A stretch of 64,000 nucleotides of DNA from Flammeovirgaceae bacterium SG7u.111 (GCA_034044135.1 CP139021.1:2619635-2683634); one strand, 5' to 3'. Shown: positions 7,952 through 17,886, counted from the first letter of the stretch. The notes: generated by a model not told the origin, from the sequence alone. Program-made: numbers and translations.

Positions 7952-8659
7952 ATGAAAGCTATTGCCTATTTTTTGAACATCCTTTTTTGCCTGCTCGTCA
8001 TCGGATCTTGTAAACCCAAACCTACTCCTTCTGCTACCACGGCTCTTTTCAATGGAAAGAACTTGGACGGTTGGCATGTGGATGTTCCCGCTCAAGATGC
8101 CAGCCCCGATACTGTCCCTTCTTTTGTGGTGAGGGATGGGAAGTTGGTGAGCATGGGAGAGCCTAGAGGGCACCTCATCACAGACAGTGTTTTTCAAAAC
8201 TACAGGCTAGAGGTGAAGTATAGGTTTGTTGGTGAGCCGGGGAACTGCGGAGTGCTGGTACATGCTTCTACGCCAAGGGCTTTGTATAAAATGTTCCCCA
8301 AGTCCATAGAAGTACAAATGATGCATGAAAATGCGGGTGATTTTTGGTGCATAGTGGAAGATATTTCCGTGCCCGATATGGAGACCCGCCGTGGGGCAAA
8401 AGAGGAGTGGGGCATTACCGAGGGCAAAAAGAGAAGAATCCTCAACCTGACCGACGGTTCGGAAAAGCCCTTGGGCGAATGGAATACGATGGTGGTGGAG
8501 TGTTTGGAAGATCAAGTGAAAGTGTGGGTGAACGGCGACTTGGTAAACCACGGGTTCGAGTCCACGGCAAGGGCTGGGCGAATAGCCCTCCAAGCAGAAG
8601 GGGCAGAGGTTGAGTTTGAAAAAGTGGAGCTTACGCCTATTGCCGAGTTGAGTGAGTAA
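7952..8659 (+). CDS. DUF1080 (3-keto-disaccharide hydrolase) lipoprotein
   Basis: 235 residues with a lipoprotein signal peptide: a hydrophobic stretch followed by the lipobox VIGSC, giving a mature N-terminal Cys around residue 20. The body is a DUF1080 concanavalin-like sandwich with the typical opening LFNGKNLDGWHV, then NCGVLVHAS, SIEVQMMHENAGDFW, and WNTMVVECLEDQVKVWVNG. Members hydrolyse keto-sugars or glycosidic bonds at the cell surface. The IS3 element ends just upstream and has probably replaced the native promoter region. Termination is by the strong hairpin shared with the convergent gene. Confidence 0.88.
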   Translation: MKAIAYFLNILFCLLVIGSCKPKPTPSATTALFNGKNLDGWHVDVPAQDASPDTVPSFVVRDGKLVSMGEPRGHLITDSVFQNYRLEVKYRFVGEPGNCGVLVHASTPRALYKMFPKSIEVQMMHENAGDFWCIVEDISVPDMETRRGAKEEWGITEGKKRRILNLTDGSEKPLGEWNTMVVECLEDQVKVWVNGDLVNHGFESTARAGRIALQAEGAEVEFEKVELTPIAELSE

Positions 8660-8702
8660 ATGATCTTTGTTATTTACGGAAAACCATTTATAATCTGCTG
8701 GA

Positions 8703-8747
8703 AAGAACAAGAAGCATGTTTAAGTTTTAAACATGCTTCTTGTTCTT
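8703..8747. terminator. Bidirectional intrinsic terminator
   Basis: A perfect 21-bp stem (8703-8723 with 8727-8747) and a 3-base loop, located between two convergent genes ending at 8659 (+) and 8764 (-). Confidence 0.85.
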
Positions 8748-8763
8748 CTTACCCAAAGGGCGT

Positions 8764-11160
8764 TTACTCCGTTTCTTTGCTGTAAACCGATGAATGCCTC
8801 AGGCGAATTTGATCAATTGAGTGCCCTTGGGATCTGCCACTGATCTGTAATGTATATTCACCCGGTTCATCGAACTCGACAAAAATAGGGTGGGTATCGT
8901 TGTCGCTCACGTAGCATCCCCATGACCAATCAAGCGTGCGAGAGCTATATACCTTGAACCATCCGTCTGTTCCTGCTCCTTCGGGTTCAGGTGTTTTCCC
9001 AAGACCTTTGGGGTACACTTTTGAGCTTTCTCCATCCACAGTTTTTTCCCCATAGACGTTAGCTGCATTGGGAAAACGCAACCATGAATCATTGGCATCG
9101 GTAGGGTCATCACCAATACCTACTCGGTTTCGCCAATCAAACGCATATTTCCCCTCCTGCTCTATTTTAATAGTAATTTCTACCAAATCTTCGCTTGGGC
9201 TCTGATGATGGTTACCCCCTTTCCACACAATGTATCCCTTCCCACTGTAATTCTCTGCCGAATATTCTACAGACCAATTTTCTGTAAGTGGCAAATCTTC
9301 TGCCTCTATAAGAAGCTTGCCGTCATGTTCCTCAAATACTACACGTTCAGTCCCTTTCTTTTCTGTGCTACGGATCAGTACAATCCATTCTTTTTCAGGA
9401 TCGCTAGGAGGTCTACCAATAGATTGTGTTCCTTTCCCTGAAATAAATTTTCTAGTCCCATTCTGCAAAGCCCCTCCATTTTTAGGGTCGAACCATTTTA
9501 CTTCGTAGTCCACTTTTTTGTCAAAGTACATGTTTGCAAAGGTCGCTCCATCCAATTGCACTACATATACTTCGTTTTCCTTTGCAAGGCAACGTCCATT
9601 GTCCACCAAATCATTCCTGTTTTCCATCTCCCAAAAAGGAATGTTATTGTCCATAAAAAAGTCAACAGCGGTTTTGGTTTGATGAAACATTTTTTCCCTC
9701 AGCGTAAAGTCCTCGCAATACAAATCATTCTGACGGTGCTTGTAGCCATAGTACCAAGAGACTCCACCGCCACCTGCTAGAAGTGTCCCCCAAATTCCTT
9801 CTCGCCGAGGCAAGTCATGATCGGGGTCTTCTTCATCTATTTTGACTCCGTATTGAGCCGATACGCACTCATCGAAAAATACCACCCACGGATGGCCTCG
9901 TCGCTTGGCTTCGTTCACTCTGTAAAGCACTTTAGCATGTGCCTGAGACCAGTTGTCTGCACTGGCGTGCAAGGCAAAATAGGTGAACTCAGGCGTGTCC
10001 TCGTAATCTGAAGAGTTTATGTTTCCATTGTGCAACCCGGTAGAATGTTTGTAAGGATCAATCGAAGTTAAGTGGACAATTCTCGTTGCATTATATTCGG
10101 GAGGAAATTTATGATAAAGCCTTGTTTCTTCGCTGATGATCCAGACCAAACCCAAAAGGTGGGAAAAACGGGCGATCATTTCCCGGTAATACAGCTTGCG
10201 CTCTAGCCCCATTGCCTCTCCATCGTCCAATAGCTGCTCATTTTCTGCTTCAAAAAGTAGTGCCGTGAGCAAAAGTCCTTTATGGTTCATGTAGGTAAAT
10301 ACCTTGTTCCATTGGTCTAGCTTTGAGCAATCGAACCGAGTGAAATCTTCTGGGTCTGCCCATGGCCAAGAATCGTCTCCGTCGCCTTTTAGGGTGGTGA
10401 GGATAACGTACTGGCTATTGACACCTTGCTGGGACAAATAATTGATGGCGCCCAACATATTTTTTCCCTTGCCCTCTTTCCAGGTGTAGTCCTCGTCAGC
10501 TTCGTTGTAGTGTGCCGCATGGACTTTGTATTCATGAATGAAGTTTCCTTTCAAATCTCTTACATCGTCAAAATCCTTGTATGCGAGAAATGTCTCAGGA
10601 GACCCTTGGCCAGCTTTCAAATAATAGCGTTCACTTCCTTGGTACTTCAGGTAGCGGTTACCGTTAAACAGCAACAAACCTTTATCGGGGCTTCGGAAAT
10701 CTACTCCTGTCTTATCCGATACTCCAATGATAAATCCCCCTTCTTGCCCATCAATTTTTGCCGCCTTTTTCCCGGCTTCTGGTTGTTCTTGGTAAGGGAT
10801 TGCGGCAATGTTCTCTCCTTTCCTGAAAGAGATCTTATATTTCCAAGTCCCTGTTTGGGTAGGGGTAAAAATCACCCGCCACTTGTTTCCTGTTTTTGCA
10901 CTTGTATTAGCGGCATTTCCATCTGCGGCAAAGTAACCGGGTACGATGTACTCTGTTCCTTTTTCGCTGGTAAACACCATATCCAGCCTATAATTTGCAA
11001 AAGGATTCTCCGCTGCATCTTCGCTTGCCTTAGGTCCATCTAATGTGAAAATCACTTGGTGCCACTGCTTTAGCTCCCCTTCTATAACAATAGGTTTTGC
11101 CATAGTTTTGAACTGAATGAGTAATACTAAGCTTGCTAACAGTGCTAATTTCCATTTCAT
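8764..11160 (-). CDS. DUF5060-domain glycoside hydrolase-like protein, secreted
   Basis: 798 residues with an N-terminal signal peptide (LALLASLVLLIQFKTMA). Residues ~25-120 match the DUF5060 beta-sandwich (WHQVIFTLDGP, NPFANYRLDMVFT, GTWKYKISF). The centre, with WPWADPEDFTRFDCSKLDQW, LLFEAENEQLL, LGLVWIISEE and GIWGTLLAGGGGVSWYYG, looks like a TIM-barrel glycosidase; the Glu residues in WIISEE and FFDEC are candidate catalytic acids. The C-terminal ~170 residues look like a carbohydrate-binding module (EYTLQISGRSQGHSIDQIRL). Polymer specificity cannot be read. It probably acts in the periplasm or outside, alongside the GH3 gene upstream on the same strand. Confidence 0.8.
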   Translation of the reverse strand: MKWKLALLASLVLLIQFKTMAKPIVIEGELKQWHQVIFTLDGPKASEDAAENPFANYRLDMVFTSEKGTEYIVPGYFAADGNAANTSAKTGNKWRVIFTPTQTGTWKYKISFRKGENIAAIPYQEQPEAGKKAAKIDGQEGGFIIGVSDKTGVDFRSPDKGLLLFNGNRYLKYQGSERYYLKAGQGSPETFLAYKDFDDVRDLKGNFIHEYKVHAAHYNEADEDYTWKEGKGKNMLGAINYLSQQGVNSQYVILTTLKGDGDDSWPWADPEDFTRFDCSKLDQWNKVFTYMNHKGLLLTALLFEAENEQLLDDGEAMGLERKLYYREMIARFSHLLGLVWIISEETRLYHKFPPEYNATRIVHLTSIDPYKHSTGLHNGNINSSDYEDTPEFTYFALHASADNWSQAHAKVLYRVNEAKRRGHPWVVFFDECVSAQYGVKIDEEDPDHDLPRREGIWGTLLAGGGGVSWYYGYKHRQNDLYCEDFTLREKMFHQTKTAVDFFMDNNIPFWEMENRNDLVDNGRCLAKENEVYVVQLDGATFANMYFDKKVDYEVKWFDPKNGGALQNGTRKFISGKGTQSIGRPPSDPEKEWIVLIRSTEKKGTERVVFEEHDGKLLIEAEDLPLTENWSVEYSAENYSGKGYIVWKGGNHHQSPSEDLVEITIKIEQEGKYAFDWRNRVGIGDDPTDANDSWLRFPNAANVYGEKTVDGESSKVYPKGLGKTPEPEGAGTDGWFKVYSSRTLDWSWGCYVSDNDTHPIFVEFDEPGEYTLQISGRSQGHSIDQIRLRHSSVYSKETE

Positions 11161-11571
11161 ATTTTTATTTAGTATTTGATCAAAAATAAGTATAACCTAT
11201 TGTTCTAGTAAAGTATTGATTATCAATGCTAAGTTGTTTTGTTTAAATAGCACTGGTGCTTATCTACGGTTTTTGATTCTTAAGCCCAAGCAGCACTAAT
11301 ACCTAGTAAACTAAGTTTTTGTGTTTTATTAATAAATCCTATTGTTGATTTGCTACCGTAATTGATTGTTGCTGACGGTTCGCCGCTGCGATTGCTAGTT
11401 TTTTCTTAAAAAAATCTTTCACTTTTTAAGAAAAAGACAGTTAATCAACTCATTACTTAGTTGAAACCAGTAACCCGTAACTAGCATCTAGTAACCGTCA
11501 GCAGGGTTTAAAAATCAAAATAATAAGCATCATTAAAGCACTCGGTTATTTAGTTTACAGTGTACTAACTA
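11161..11571. other. Gene-free gap holding a nested palindrome
   Basis: No coding frame is supported. Three inverted repeats are nested: TGCTGACGGTT (11370-11380) with 11493-11503, TGCTAGTT (11393-11400) with 11479-11486, and a 13-bp T/A-rich stem 11400-11412 with 11423-11435. The gap lies between two genes on the minus strand, downstream of the GH3 gene and upstream of the DUF5060 gene. Confidence 0.6.
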
Positions 11572-14181
11572 TTATTCCGATGTTGCCGCCACTTTCTTTA
11601 TCACAAATGGCTTCTTATCTCCCGGAGGAATGATTTTTATAGAGTCATGATCTACTGTGCCATGCAGCGTTTTGACTTTCAGCCTAACGGGCTTGCCATA
11701 TTCTGGCGGGATTGGTATTTTGATGGGAAGCACTACCTGACCCTTTAGAAGGGTGTACTCTCCAATTCTTGCTCCTGCCATCGAGGCTTCGACAAGGGCT
11801 TCTTTGGTCGCCGATTTGAAGTGCAACTCGGCATCCCATGTATTCACATAAAACCCGGGATCAATGAAGGTGATTTCGTACTCTATCCATTTATTATCGT
11901 CCTCTTCTTCTACTTGAGAAGAGCCTATCCCAGCGCTGCTGGCGTACAAATAATCCCATTTTTTGGTTCGGATCTCATCATCGGCATTAAAGTAGGCACT
12001 TTTTTGCCCAACTTTAATAGGAAGAATATCTCCGCCTTTGGCCTCAATGCTTGTTGTTGCAGCGATATTTTCACTTGAGTTGCCTACCAAAATCTCAAAC
12101 TTGCCTTCTTCCACCTTAAATCCATTGGTGGTGGTGTCGTAATAGGCAAAGGCTTCGTAAGGTAGGGAAATTTCAACAGTCTCAGTTTCTCCTGCCGATA
12201 CGCTCACTCGTTTAAATCCTTTCAATGCCTTGGCTGCTGTTTTTTGGGAGGCTTCCACATCACGGATATAAACCTGAACAACCTCGTCACCATCTGTTTT
12301 CCCTATATTTTTTATCGTTGCCGATACCACGATATTTCCTTGCGGATCCAACTTCTCACTACTCACTTTCACATCATCAATTTCAAAGTTGGTGTAGCTC
12401 AAGCCATACCCAAAAGGGTACAAAGGCTTTCCTTTAAAATACATATAGGTGCGGCCTGTTTGAATATTGTAGTCATGGAAATCAGGCAAGTCATTGTCCG
12501 ACTTAAACCATGTAGAGTTCAGTTTACCACCAGGGTTCACCTCACCAAAGAGTACCTTTGCCAATGCCGTTCCTTGCTCTTGCCCATTGGGCCATGCACA
12601 AACAATCCCTGGAATGTTTTCTTGTTCCCACGTCACGGCAGTTGGTCCGCTTGGCACTAACACCAGCACGATATTTTTGTTGACCGCTTGCACCGCTTTG
12701 ATTAATTTATGCTGATTGCCGGGCAGCTTTAGCGACTTGCGGTCCACATTTTCGGTAGAAGTGGTTTCATCGTTTCCTACAACCAAAACCACATATTCCG
12801 ATTTTTTTGCTACCTCTACTGCTTCGGCTATTTTTTGCTCGTCAAGTGAGTCTGCGTTAACAGCACAGCCTTCGGCGAAGCTGATCTTTGCATCTGTATA
12901 TTTTTTGATTCCATCTAGCGGACTAATCTTGCTTTTTGGGAAACCTGAGTAGATGCCCATCCAGCACCTGTTGGCAAATGGTCCGATAACAGCAAGGCTT
13001 TCTATGTCTTTTTTCAAAGGCAATGCATCGTCGTTCTTTAAAAGTACAATGGCTTGTTCGGCTGCTTTTAGCGCTAAGTCTTTGTGCGCGTCGCACTCCA
13101 TTACAGTTGCAGGGATTTTTGAATACGGATTAAGGGAAGGATCATCAAAGTCGCCCGTCATAAAGCGAAGGCGAAGCAGCCTGCGTACGGAAACATCTAA
13201 TTCTGCTTCTGTAATCAGTCCTTTTTCGATGGCAGGTTTCAATGCATTGACCATAGGAGCTTGTCTTGTTTTATTGCGGAAACACTCTTGGTCTACGCCT
13301 GCCTTAATAGCCATTGCGGCAGCTTCAGGTTGGGATGTTGCATATTTCATGTTTTTTTCAATTCCCTGTACCGCTGCCCAATCGGCAATTACATACCCTT
13401 CAAATCCCCATTCTTTGCGCAATACATCGTTTACTGCCCATTCGTGGGCTGAACATGGTATGCCGTTTAGGCCATTCAAAGCAGTCATAATTCCAGTTGC
13501 TTCTTCATCTACAATACAGGTTTTATAAGCAGGGAAATAGTATTCATACAAATCCTTTTTATTGATATTTGAATGGATATACTCCCTTCCTTTGTCTACA
13601 TTGTTGGCTACATAATGCTTTACTGTAGTTACCGTTTTGGTGTACTTTGAGTCATTTCCTTGCATTCCTCTCACATACATCCGCGCCATTTCCGACATCA
13701 AAAATGGGTCTTCGCTATAGCACTCCCCATTTCTCCCCCATCGCGGGTCACGCGCCATGTTTACGGTAGGGGAAAACATCATGACTTCTTTTGAGCCCGT
13801 ATTCTTCAATGCTCTGGCCTCGTTCGAAATAGCGGTGGCTACATCAAACATCAACCCTGGATTCCATGTACTCCCCATGGCTATATTTTGAGGGAACTGG
13901 GTGCAGTTCCAGCCTATTATGCCATGCAGGGCTTCACCGTACCATTCAAAGTATGGGATATCTAGTCGGTCAATGGCGGGTATTCTTGACCCACAATAGC
14001 TGATTTTTTCCTCAAGCGTCATTTGAGACAGTAAATCCTCTACACGCTTATCAATTGGTGTATTTGGATCCTTCCAAACTTGGGCATTAACTCCAAGGGT
14101 GTGGATTAGAAATAACAATAAAGTGTAAATGCTTTTTTTTATCATTTTTATACCTGTTTTAAAATATTTATTATCTCTCAA
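11572..14181 (-). CDS. Glycoside hydrolase family 3, secreted
   Basis: The frame gives 869 residues from 14181, but an inner Met at 14145 starts a clean signal peptide (KKSIYTLLLFLIHTLGVNAQ), so 14145 is the likelier start. GH3 order is complete: N-terminal barrel (DKRVEDLLSQMTLEEKI, MFSPTVNMARDPRWGRNGE), nucleophile Asp in GYVIADWAAVQGI near residue 266, then the alpha/beta sandwich, then a fibronectin-III-like domain (KNIGKTDGDEVVQVYIRD). About 150 extra C-terminal residues form a further sandwich, probably carbohydrate binding. The domain order and the LYPFGYGLSYT motif resemble beta-xylosidase/beta-glucosidase members. A role in xylan side-chain or oligosaccharide trimming fits the GH115 gene in this window, but is inference. 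Confidence 0.92.
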   Translation of the reverse strand: MRDNKYFKTGIKMIKKSIYTLLLFLIHTLGVNAQVWKDPNTPIDKRVEDLLSQMTLEEKISYCGSRIPAIDRLDIPYFEWYGEALHGIIGWNCTQFPQNIAMGSTWNPGLMFDVATAISNEARALKNTGSKEVMMFSPTVNMARDPRWGRNGECYSEDPFLMSEMARMYVRGMQGNDSKYTKTVTTVKHYVANNVDKGREYIHSNINKKDLYEYYFPAYKTCIVDEEATGIMTALNGLNGIPCSAHEWAVNDVLRKEWGFEGYVIADWAAVQGIEKNMKYATSQPEAAAMAIKAGVDQECFRNKTRQAPMVNALKPAIEKGLITEAELDVSVRRLLRLRFMTGDFDDPSLNPYSKIPATVMECDAHKDLALKAAEQAIVLLKNDDALPLKKDIESLAVIGPFANRCWMGIYSGFPKSKISPLDGIKKYTDAKISFAEGCAVNADSLDEQKIAEAVEVAKKSEYVVLVVGNDETTSTENVDRKSLKLPGNQHKLIKAVQAVNKNIVLVLVPSGPTAVTWEQENIPGIVCAWPNGQEQGTALAKVLFGEVNPGGKLNSTWFKSDNDLPDFHDYNIQTGRTYMYFKGKPLYPFGYGLSYTNFEIDDVKVSSEKLDPQGNIVVSATIKNIGKTDGDEVVQVYIRDVEASQKTAAKALKGFKRVSVSAGETETVEISLPYEAFAYYDTTTNGFKVEEGKFEILVGNSSENIAATTSIEAKGGDILPIKVGQKSAYFNADDEIRTKKWDYLYASSAGIGSSQVEEEDDNKWIEYEITFIDPGFYVNTWDAELHFKSATKEALVEASMAGARIGEYTLLKGQVVLPIKIPIPPEYGKPVRLKVKTLHGTVDHDSIKIIPPGDKKPFVIKKVAATSE

Positions 14182-14613
14182 GCCAGTTCGTAGTTCTTAT
14201 GATTGGCTCTTTATGAATTTCTTGATACCCCAGAAATCATAGTTTATAAGTGATGATTTAGGGTTTAAGAGAAGACCAGAGGCTGGTGGCTAGAACAATT
14301 TTCTTTTGCTGTTTTATTTTCCTCTAACCGCTAATTGAACTGGCAGGCTAACTTCAGGTCAATTCAAGTACTGCTCTTTCCGCTTAAAACATTAGTATTC
14401 ATTCATTTTGTTAAATCTTTTAGCAATTCACAATGGTAAGGCTATACAGGTATTAAATACTAAAAAATACCCTAGTTTTGTGTTGTAAAACGGTTGTGGC
14501 AACAGTGATTTAACGGTTAAAGTCATTGGTGTAAAAGGTTGGATATCAATCATAAAAAATAGGTTTGTTATGAATAGGTGTTTGATTGGGAATCCAGGTA
14601 ATTATTGCGAAAT
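14182..14613. other. Divergent intergenic region
   Basis: About 430 bases separate the leftward GH3 gene from the rightward winged-helix gene, so promoters for both should lie here. A candidate Bacteroidota -7 element fitting TAnnTTTG occurs at 14473-14480 on the plus strand, without a clear -33 TTG partner. No gene is seen. Confidence 0.4.
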
Positions 14614-15786
14614 ATGATGAATGAGAATGAAAAAAAAGTGGTAAAAGAAGCATTAGATCGTATATGCTCGCACAGGCTATTTGCTAATTCGCCCACCCAT
14701 ACCGACTTGTTGAAATATCTTGTTGAAAAGGAATTTAACAAGGAAGAAGTGAATGAGGTAATTGTTGGTATTGACCTTTATGGCATTGATTATTCTGAAA
14801 ATAGAAGCAATAGTACGGTTCGCTCTTATATGTATAAGTTACGCCAAAAATTAGCGAAGTACTACGATGAAGAGGGGAGGAATGAGCCAATAGTTTTTAC
14901 AATAGACAAAGGACAATATCACTTAAGCTTTTTGTCTGCTGATGAATATCTTAAGCCTAACTCTAAGAAGGAATCGGTAACTATTCCGGTTAGGTACCTT
15001 AAGCTAGCAGGGGGAGTGGTATGCCTTGCCATTCTCATTATTTATGCGGGCAGAACAACTGGTATGAAACCAAGCTTTATTTGGGAGGACTACTTTGAAA
15101 CTCAAGCTCAAAATTTACTGATTATTTCAGATCAGTTTATGGTGTATGGGAAATTGGGGGATGGCAAACGATATGGAATTTCCTATCCAGAAATCAATAG
15201 TCAAGGTGAATACATAAAATACACTCAGGATCATCCAGACGACGTATTAAGCCCCACAGATTATACGCTTATGTCCAAGATGGCACCATATACTGTGAAA
15301 TCGCTTAGCCAATGGTTTCAATCCAATAACAACGATTTCGATCTTGAATTGGAAAGTAAACTCAAGTATGATGACATTCAGAACCATAATATTATGTTTG
15401 TCGGACAGTACAAAACCATGAGTCTGTCAAAATCTTTGTTTTTGCAAGACAGCAAAGTGTTTACCACTTTTGGGGATGGGTTCAAGTATAAAAAAGAAGG
15501 GACTGAGAAAGTATATGATACAAAGCATGGTGACCCTAAAAAGGTCGAATATGCGATGGTTTCTTATACCTCGCTAACTGCTAGCAAAAGTGCTTTATAT
15601 TTTGTTTCGAATAACGACATTGGTGTAATGGCAACGGTAAGAAGGTTTACGGATGAAACATGGCTTGCTGACTTTCAAAGTCAATTGAAGGGTCAATCAA
15701 AGCACTTCAATGCATTATTTGAGGTAAGCGGAATGCAACGAACCGATGTTAGCTGTAAGTTAGTGGAGCTGGAGATATTAAAATGA
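14614..15786 (+). CDS. Membrane-anchored winged-helix protein, unknown extracytoplasmic domain
   Basis: 390 residues from the ATG at 14614; the TTG at 14605 is an alternative start. Residues ~10-105 match a winged-helix domain best known from large Acidobacteria regulators: ICSHRLFANSPTHTDLLKYL, then GIDLYGIDYSENRSNSTVRS and LRQKLAKYYDEEG. One membrane helix (YLKLAGGVVCLAILIIYAG, about 130-150) separates it from a ~240-residue C-terminal domain, predicted to lie outside the membrane, that I do not recognise. The architecture suggests a one-component sensor reading a periplasmic state and binding DNA from the membrane. The divergent neighbour is the GH3 gene, a possible target. Confidence 0.7.
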   Translation: MMNENEKKVVKEALDRICSHRLFANSPTHTDLLKYLVEKEFNKEEVNEVIVGIDLYGIDYSENRSNSTVRSYMYKLRQKLAKYYDEEGRNEPIVFTIDKGQYHLSFLSADEYLKPNSKKESVTIPVRYLKLAGGVVCLAILIIYAGRTTGMKPSFIWEDYFETQAQNLLIISDQFMVYGKLGDGKRYGISYPEINSQGEYIKYTQDHPDDVLSPTDYTLMSKMAPYTVKSLSQWFQSNNNDFDLELESKLKYDDIQNHNIMFVGQYKTMSLSKSLFLQDSKVFTTFGDGFKYKKEGTEKVYDTKHGDPKKVEYAMVSYTSLTASKSALYFVSNNDIGVMATVRRFTDETWLADFQSQLKGQSKHFNALFEVSGMQRTDVSCKLVELEILK

Positions 15787-15927
15787 AGTTTGTAGCTGGA
15801 ATATAGCCTTTCAAAGATGCTCCATTTCTTTTTTAGGTTATGTGAAAGGGTGCACCAAACTTGGACGAAATAACATTTGACGAGCGGTGTGTTTATTTGA
15901 AATATTTATGCTTAAAATAACGAATAC

Positions 15928-17886
15928 CTACTTAGCCTCATACCGATGCTCGGAAACAATATTTCTAGTAGTAGTTTTGTCATTCAACACAAATACAGAG
16001 TAACTTCCAGAAGGATAGACCCGAACGACGATGTGTCCAGAAAGGGATTGGTAGGCTTTATCTACATTTCCCCCAATTACCAAATGGTTGGCTTTGAGCA
16101 TAGCGGTGGCAAATACATCACGCTTGCCGGGGTAGAGTTGGGTGGAAGTGATTCGGCGGAGTACGTCATCTCCCGGATGGTCAGAAGACCAGCTTTGCTG
16201 TATCCATACTCGTGGCTTTAGGGTGCTTACATAGCTTTTGCATTGGGAATCTCGGTTGCCGTGGTGGTTCAAGGTTGCCACATCTACTTCTCCAATGATC
16301 GGTGCATAGACAAACTCGGTACTCTGCTCGTTTTCCTCTCCATTCTGATCGACTCCCCTGATATCCCCACCAGTAAAATACTCAAAGTTGCCGTAGCTAA
16401 TCTTGATTCCCGTACTCAGCGGATTTTCCCCCGGATATTCCCCTTCTTCAAAAAGAGAGAGCAACTTGCCTTGTTTGTCCATGATCTGACCGTTGGAAAA
16501 GAGGCTGAGCACTTTGAAGTTGGTAAAGTTTTCGGGCTTATTCTGTAGTGCAATTTGAGTTTCCGATCCAACTTTAAGAGGTTCATGTACCAAACCATTT
16601 TGTTGGCTTTGATAGGCTATAAACTTCCAATATTCTTCTAGCGTACCCATCATGGAATAGGCATCTTTATCCAAACCAAATTTCTTCACCGTTTCGGCAT
16701 CCTTTAGGTCAATGGGGTAGGAGAAGCCTCTGTCTATCATTGTGGAAATAGGGATAATCGAGCCTAAATCAGTGATGCCTGTAAGCAAATAGTTTCCTGC
16801 TTTGTGTTTCCTACGGTTCATATCTATTTCCCCAAAGTGGTCGTCGTGGTAGTGGGTGAGGAGGGTGTAATCAAGTGTCGCATCTTTCTTTTTAGGATGA
16901 AACTGTTGGATGTAATCTGCCACCCACTGCCCAGCAGTTTTGGAATGGTTGGGGCGGGCAGGGCTATTTCTGTGCGAAAGGATACGAGGATGCATTTCCG
17001 ACATATCGCCCATGTCCACTAGTAGGGTAGTGCCATCGGGGAAGATGGTAAAAGCTGCATCGCCTCTGCCTGTGCTTATATGGTGGATATCCAAATACCC
17101 CTCTTGCCACTCGGGCAAGGGTTTTTCTGTATCCAAGGTATCCAAAAACTGAGCTAGCTCAAAAGGATGATCCGTGTTGAGATAATCAACTTGGAGGCTC
17201 ATCAGCGTTTTATGGACTTGCTTCAGGTCTGGTGTATTCCAAAAGCGGACTAGGCTGTTGAGTTTGTGGCATTTTGTAACAAACTCGACCAAGCTTAGCG
17301 AATCCTTTTCAGGTAGTGTTCCTTCTCCTCTCCACTTGGTAAAGTCGGAGAAGTTTCGGCTGATCAAGGGTACTTTTTCTCCACCAATACCTTCTTTGTC
17401 TGAAGGTGTTCTTCCATCAAATAAGATGTAAGTAGGATAGTCGGCATACCTTTCTGGCGCTGGTCGGTTTCCCGATACTATCAGCGATATTCCATGTGGT
17501 TGGTCATTAAAAAGAGTAGGGTACTTCGCCGTGATGTCGACCAATGCTTCGATGGTTGGTTCGGCTGCTGTTTTGAAATCTACCAAAAGGGAAATGTGCT
17601 GGACGTATTCTCCTTGGGCAAGGAGCTGGAGCAAAGGCTTCATGTACAAGCTTTCAAAAGTACGCTCACTTCGTATATCTTCTTTGTCATGGGCTACGAA
17701 TAGCTGCCCATCTCGCTCAAACACATCTACTTCAATGGACGAAGCTCCTGCCTGATATGCAGTGAAAAAAGGAGCTTGCTGATGGTAATCGTTATGCGAA
17801 TGGATTTTTATTGAATGCTGCGGAGCTTGGGCAAATGTAGTATGTATAAAGAAAAAGCTAAGTAAAAAAAGTACTGATCGGATCAT
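15928..17886 (-). CDS. Glycerophosphodiesterase-like plus metallo-beta-lactamase fold fusion, secreted
   Basis: 652 residues with a signal peptide (VLFLLSFFFIHTTFAQ). Residues ~25-260 resemble PI-PLC/glycerophosphodiester phosphodiesterase barrels of the Bacteroidota type: KIHSHNDYHQQAPFFTAYQAG, then SSIEVDVFERDGQLFVAHD, which supplies the His and the Glu-x-Asp metal/catalytic residues. From about residue 270 a ComEC-like metallo-beta-lactamase domain follows: GRGDAAFTIFPDGTTLLVDMG, then LLTHYHDDHFGEI (the HxHxDH zinc motif) and VATLNHHGNRDS. The two hydrolase folds in one secreted chain suggest sequential cleavage of a phospho-substrate. The substrate is unknown. Confidence 0.82.
   Translation of the reverse strand: MIRSVLFLLSFFFIHTTFAQAPQHSIKIHSHNDYHQQAPFFTAYQAGASSIEVDVFERDGQLFVAHDKEDIRSERTFESLYMKPLLQLLAQGEYVQHISLLVDFKTAAEPTIEALVDITAKYPTLFNDQPHGISLIVSGNRPAPERYADYPTYILFDGRTPSDKEGIGGEKVPLISRNFSDFTKWRGEGTLPEKDSLSLVEFVTKCHKLNSLVRFWNTPDLKQVHKTLMSLQVDYLNTDHPFELAQFLDTLDTEKPLPEWQEGYLDIHHISTGRGDAAFTIFPDGTTLLVDMGDMSEMHPRILSHRNSPARPNHSKTAGQWVADYIQQFHPKKKDATLDYTLLTHYHDDHFGEIDMNRRKHKAGNYLLTGITDLGSIIPISTMIDRGFSYPIDLKDAETVKKFGLDKDAYSMMGTLEEYWKFIAYQSQQNGLVHEPLKVGSETQIALQNKPENFTNFKVLSLFSNGQIMDKQGKLLSLFEEGEYPGENPLSTGIKISYGNFEYFTGGDIRGVDQNGEENEQSTEFVYAPIIGEVDVATLNHHGNRDSQCKSYVSTLKPRVWIQQSWSSDHPGDDVLRRITSTQLYPGKRDVFATAMLKANHLVIGGNVDKAYQSLSGHIVVRVYPSGSYSVFVLNDKTTTRNIVSEHRYEAK

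Noticed and set aside
10426-11043. 205-codon frame on the plus strand
   Set aside because: Antisense to the DUF5060 gene; no family motif and no start context.
12953-13528. 191-codon frame opposite the GH3 gene
   Set aside because: Shadow of the GH3 catalytic domain, low-complexity translation.
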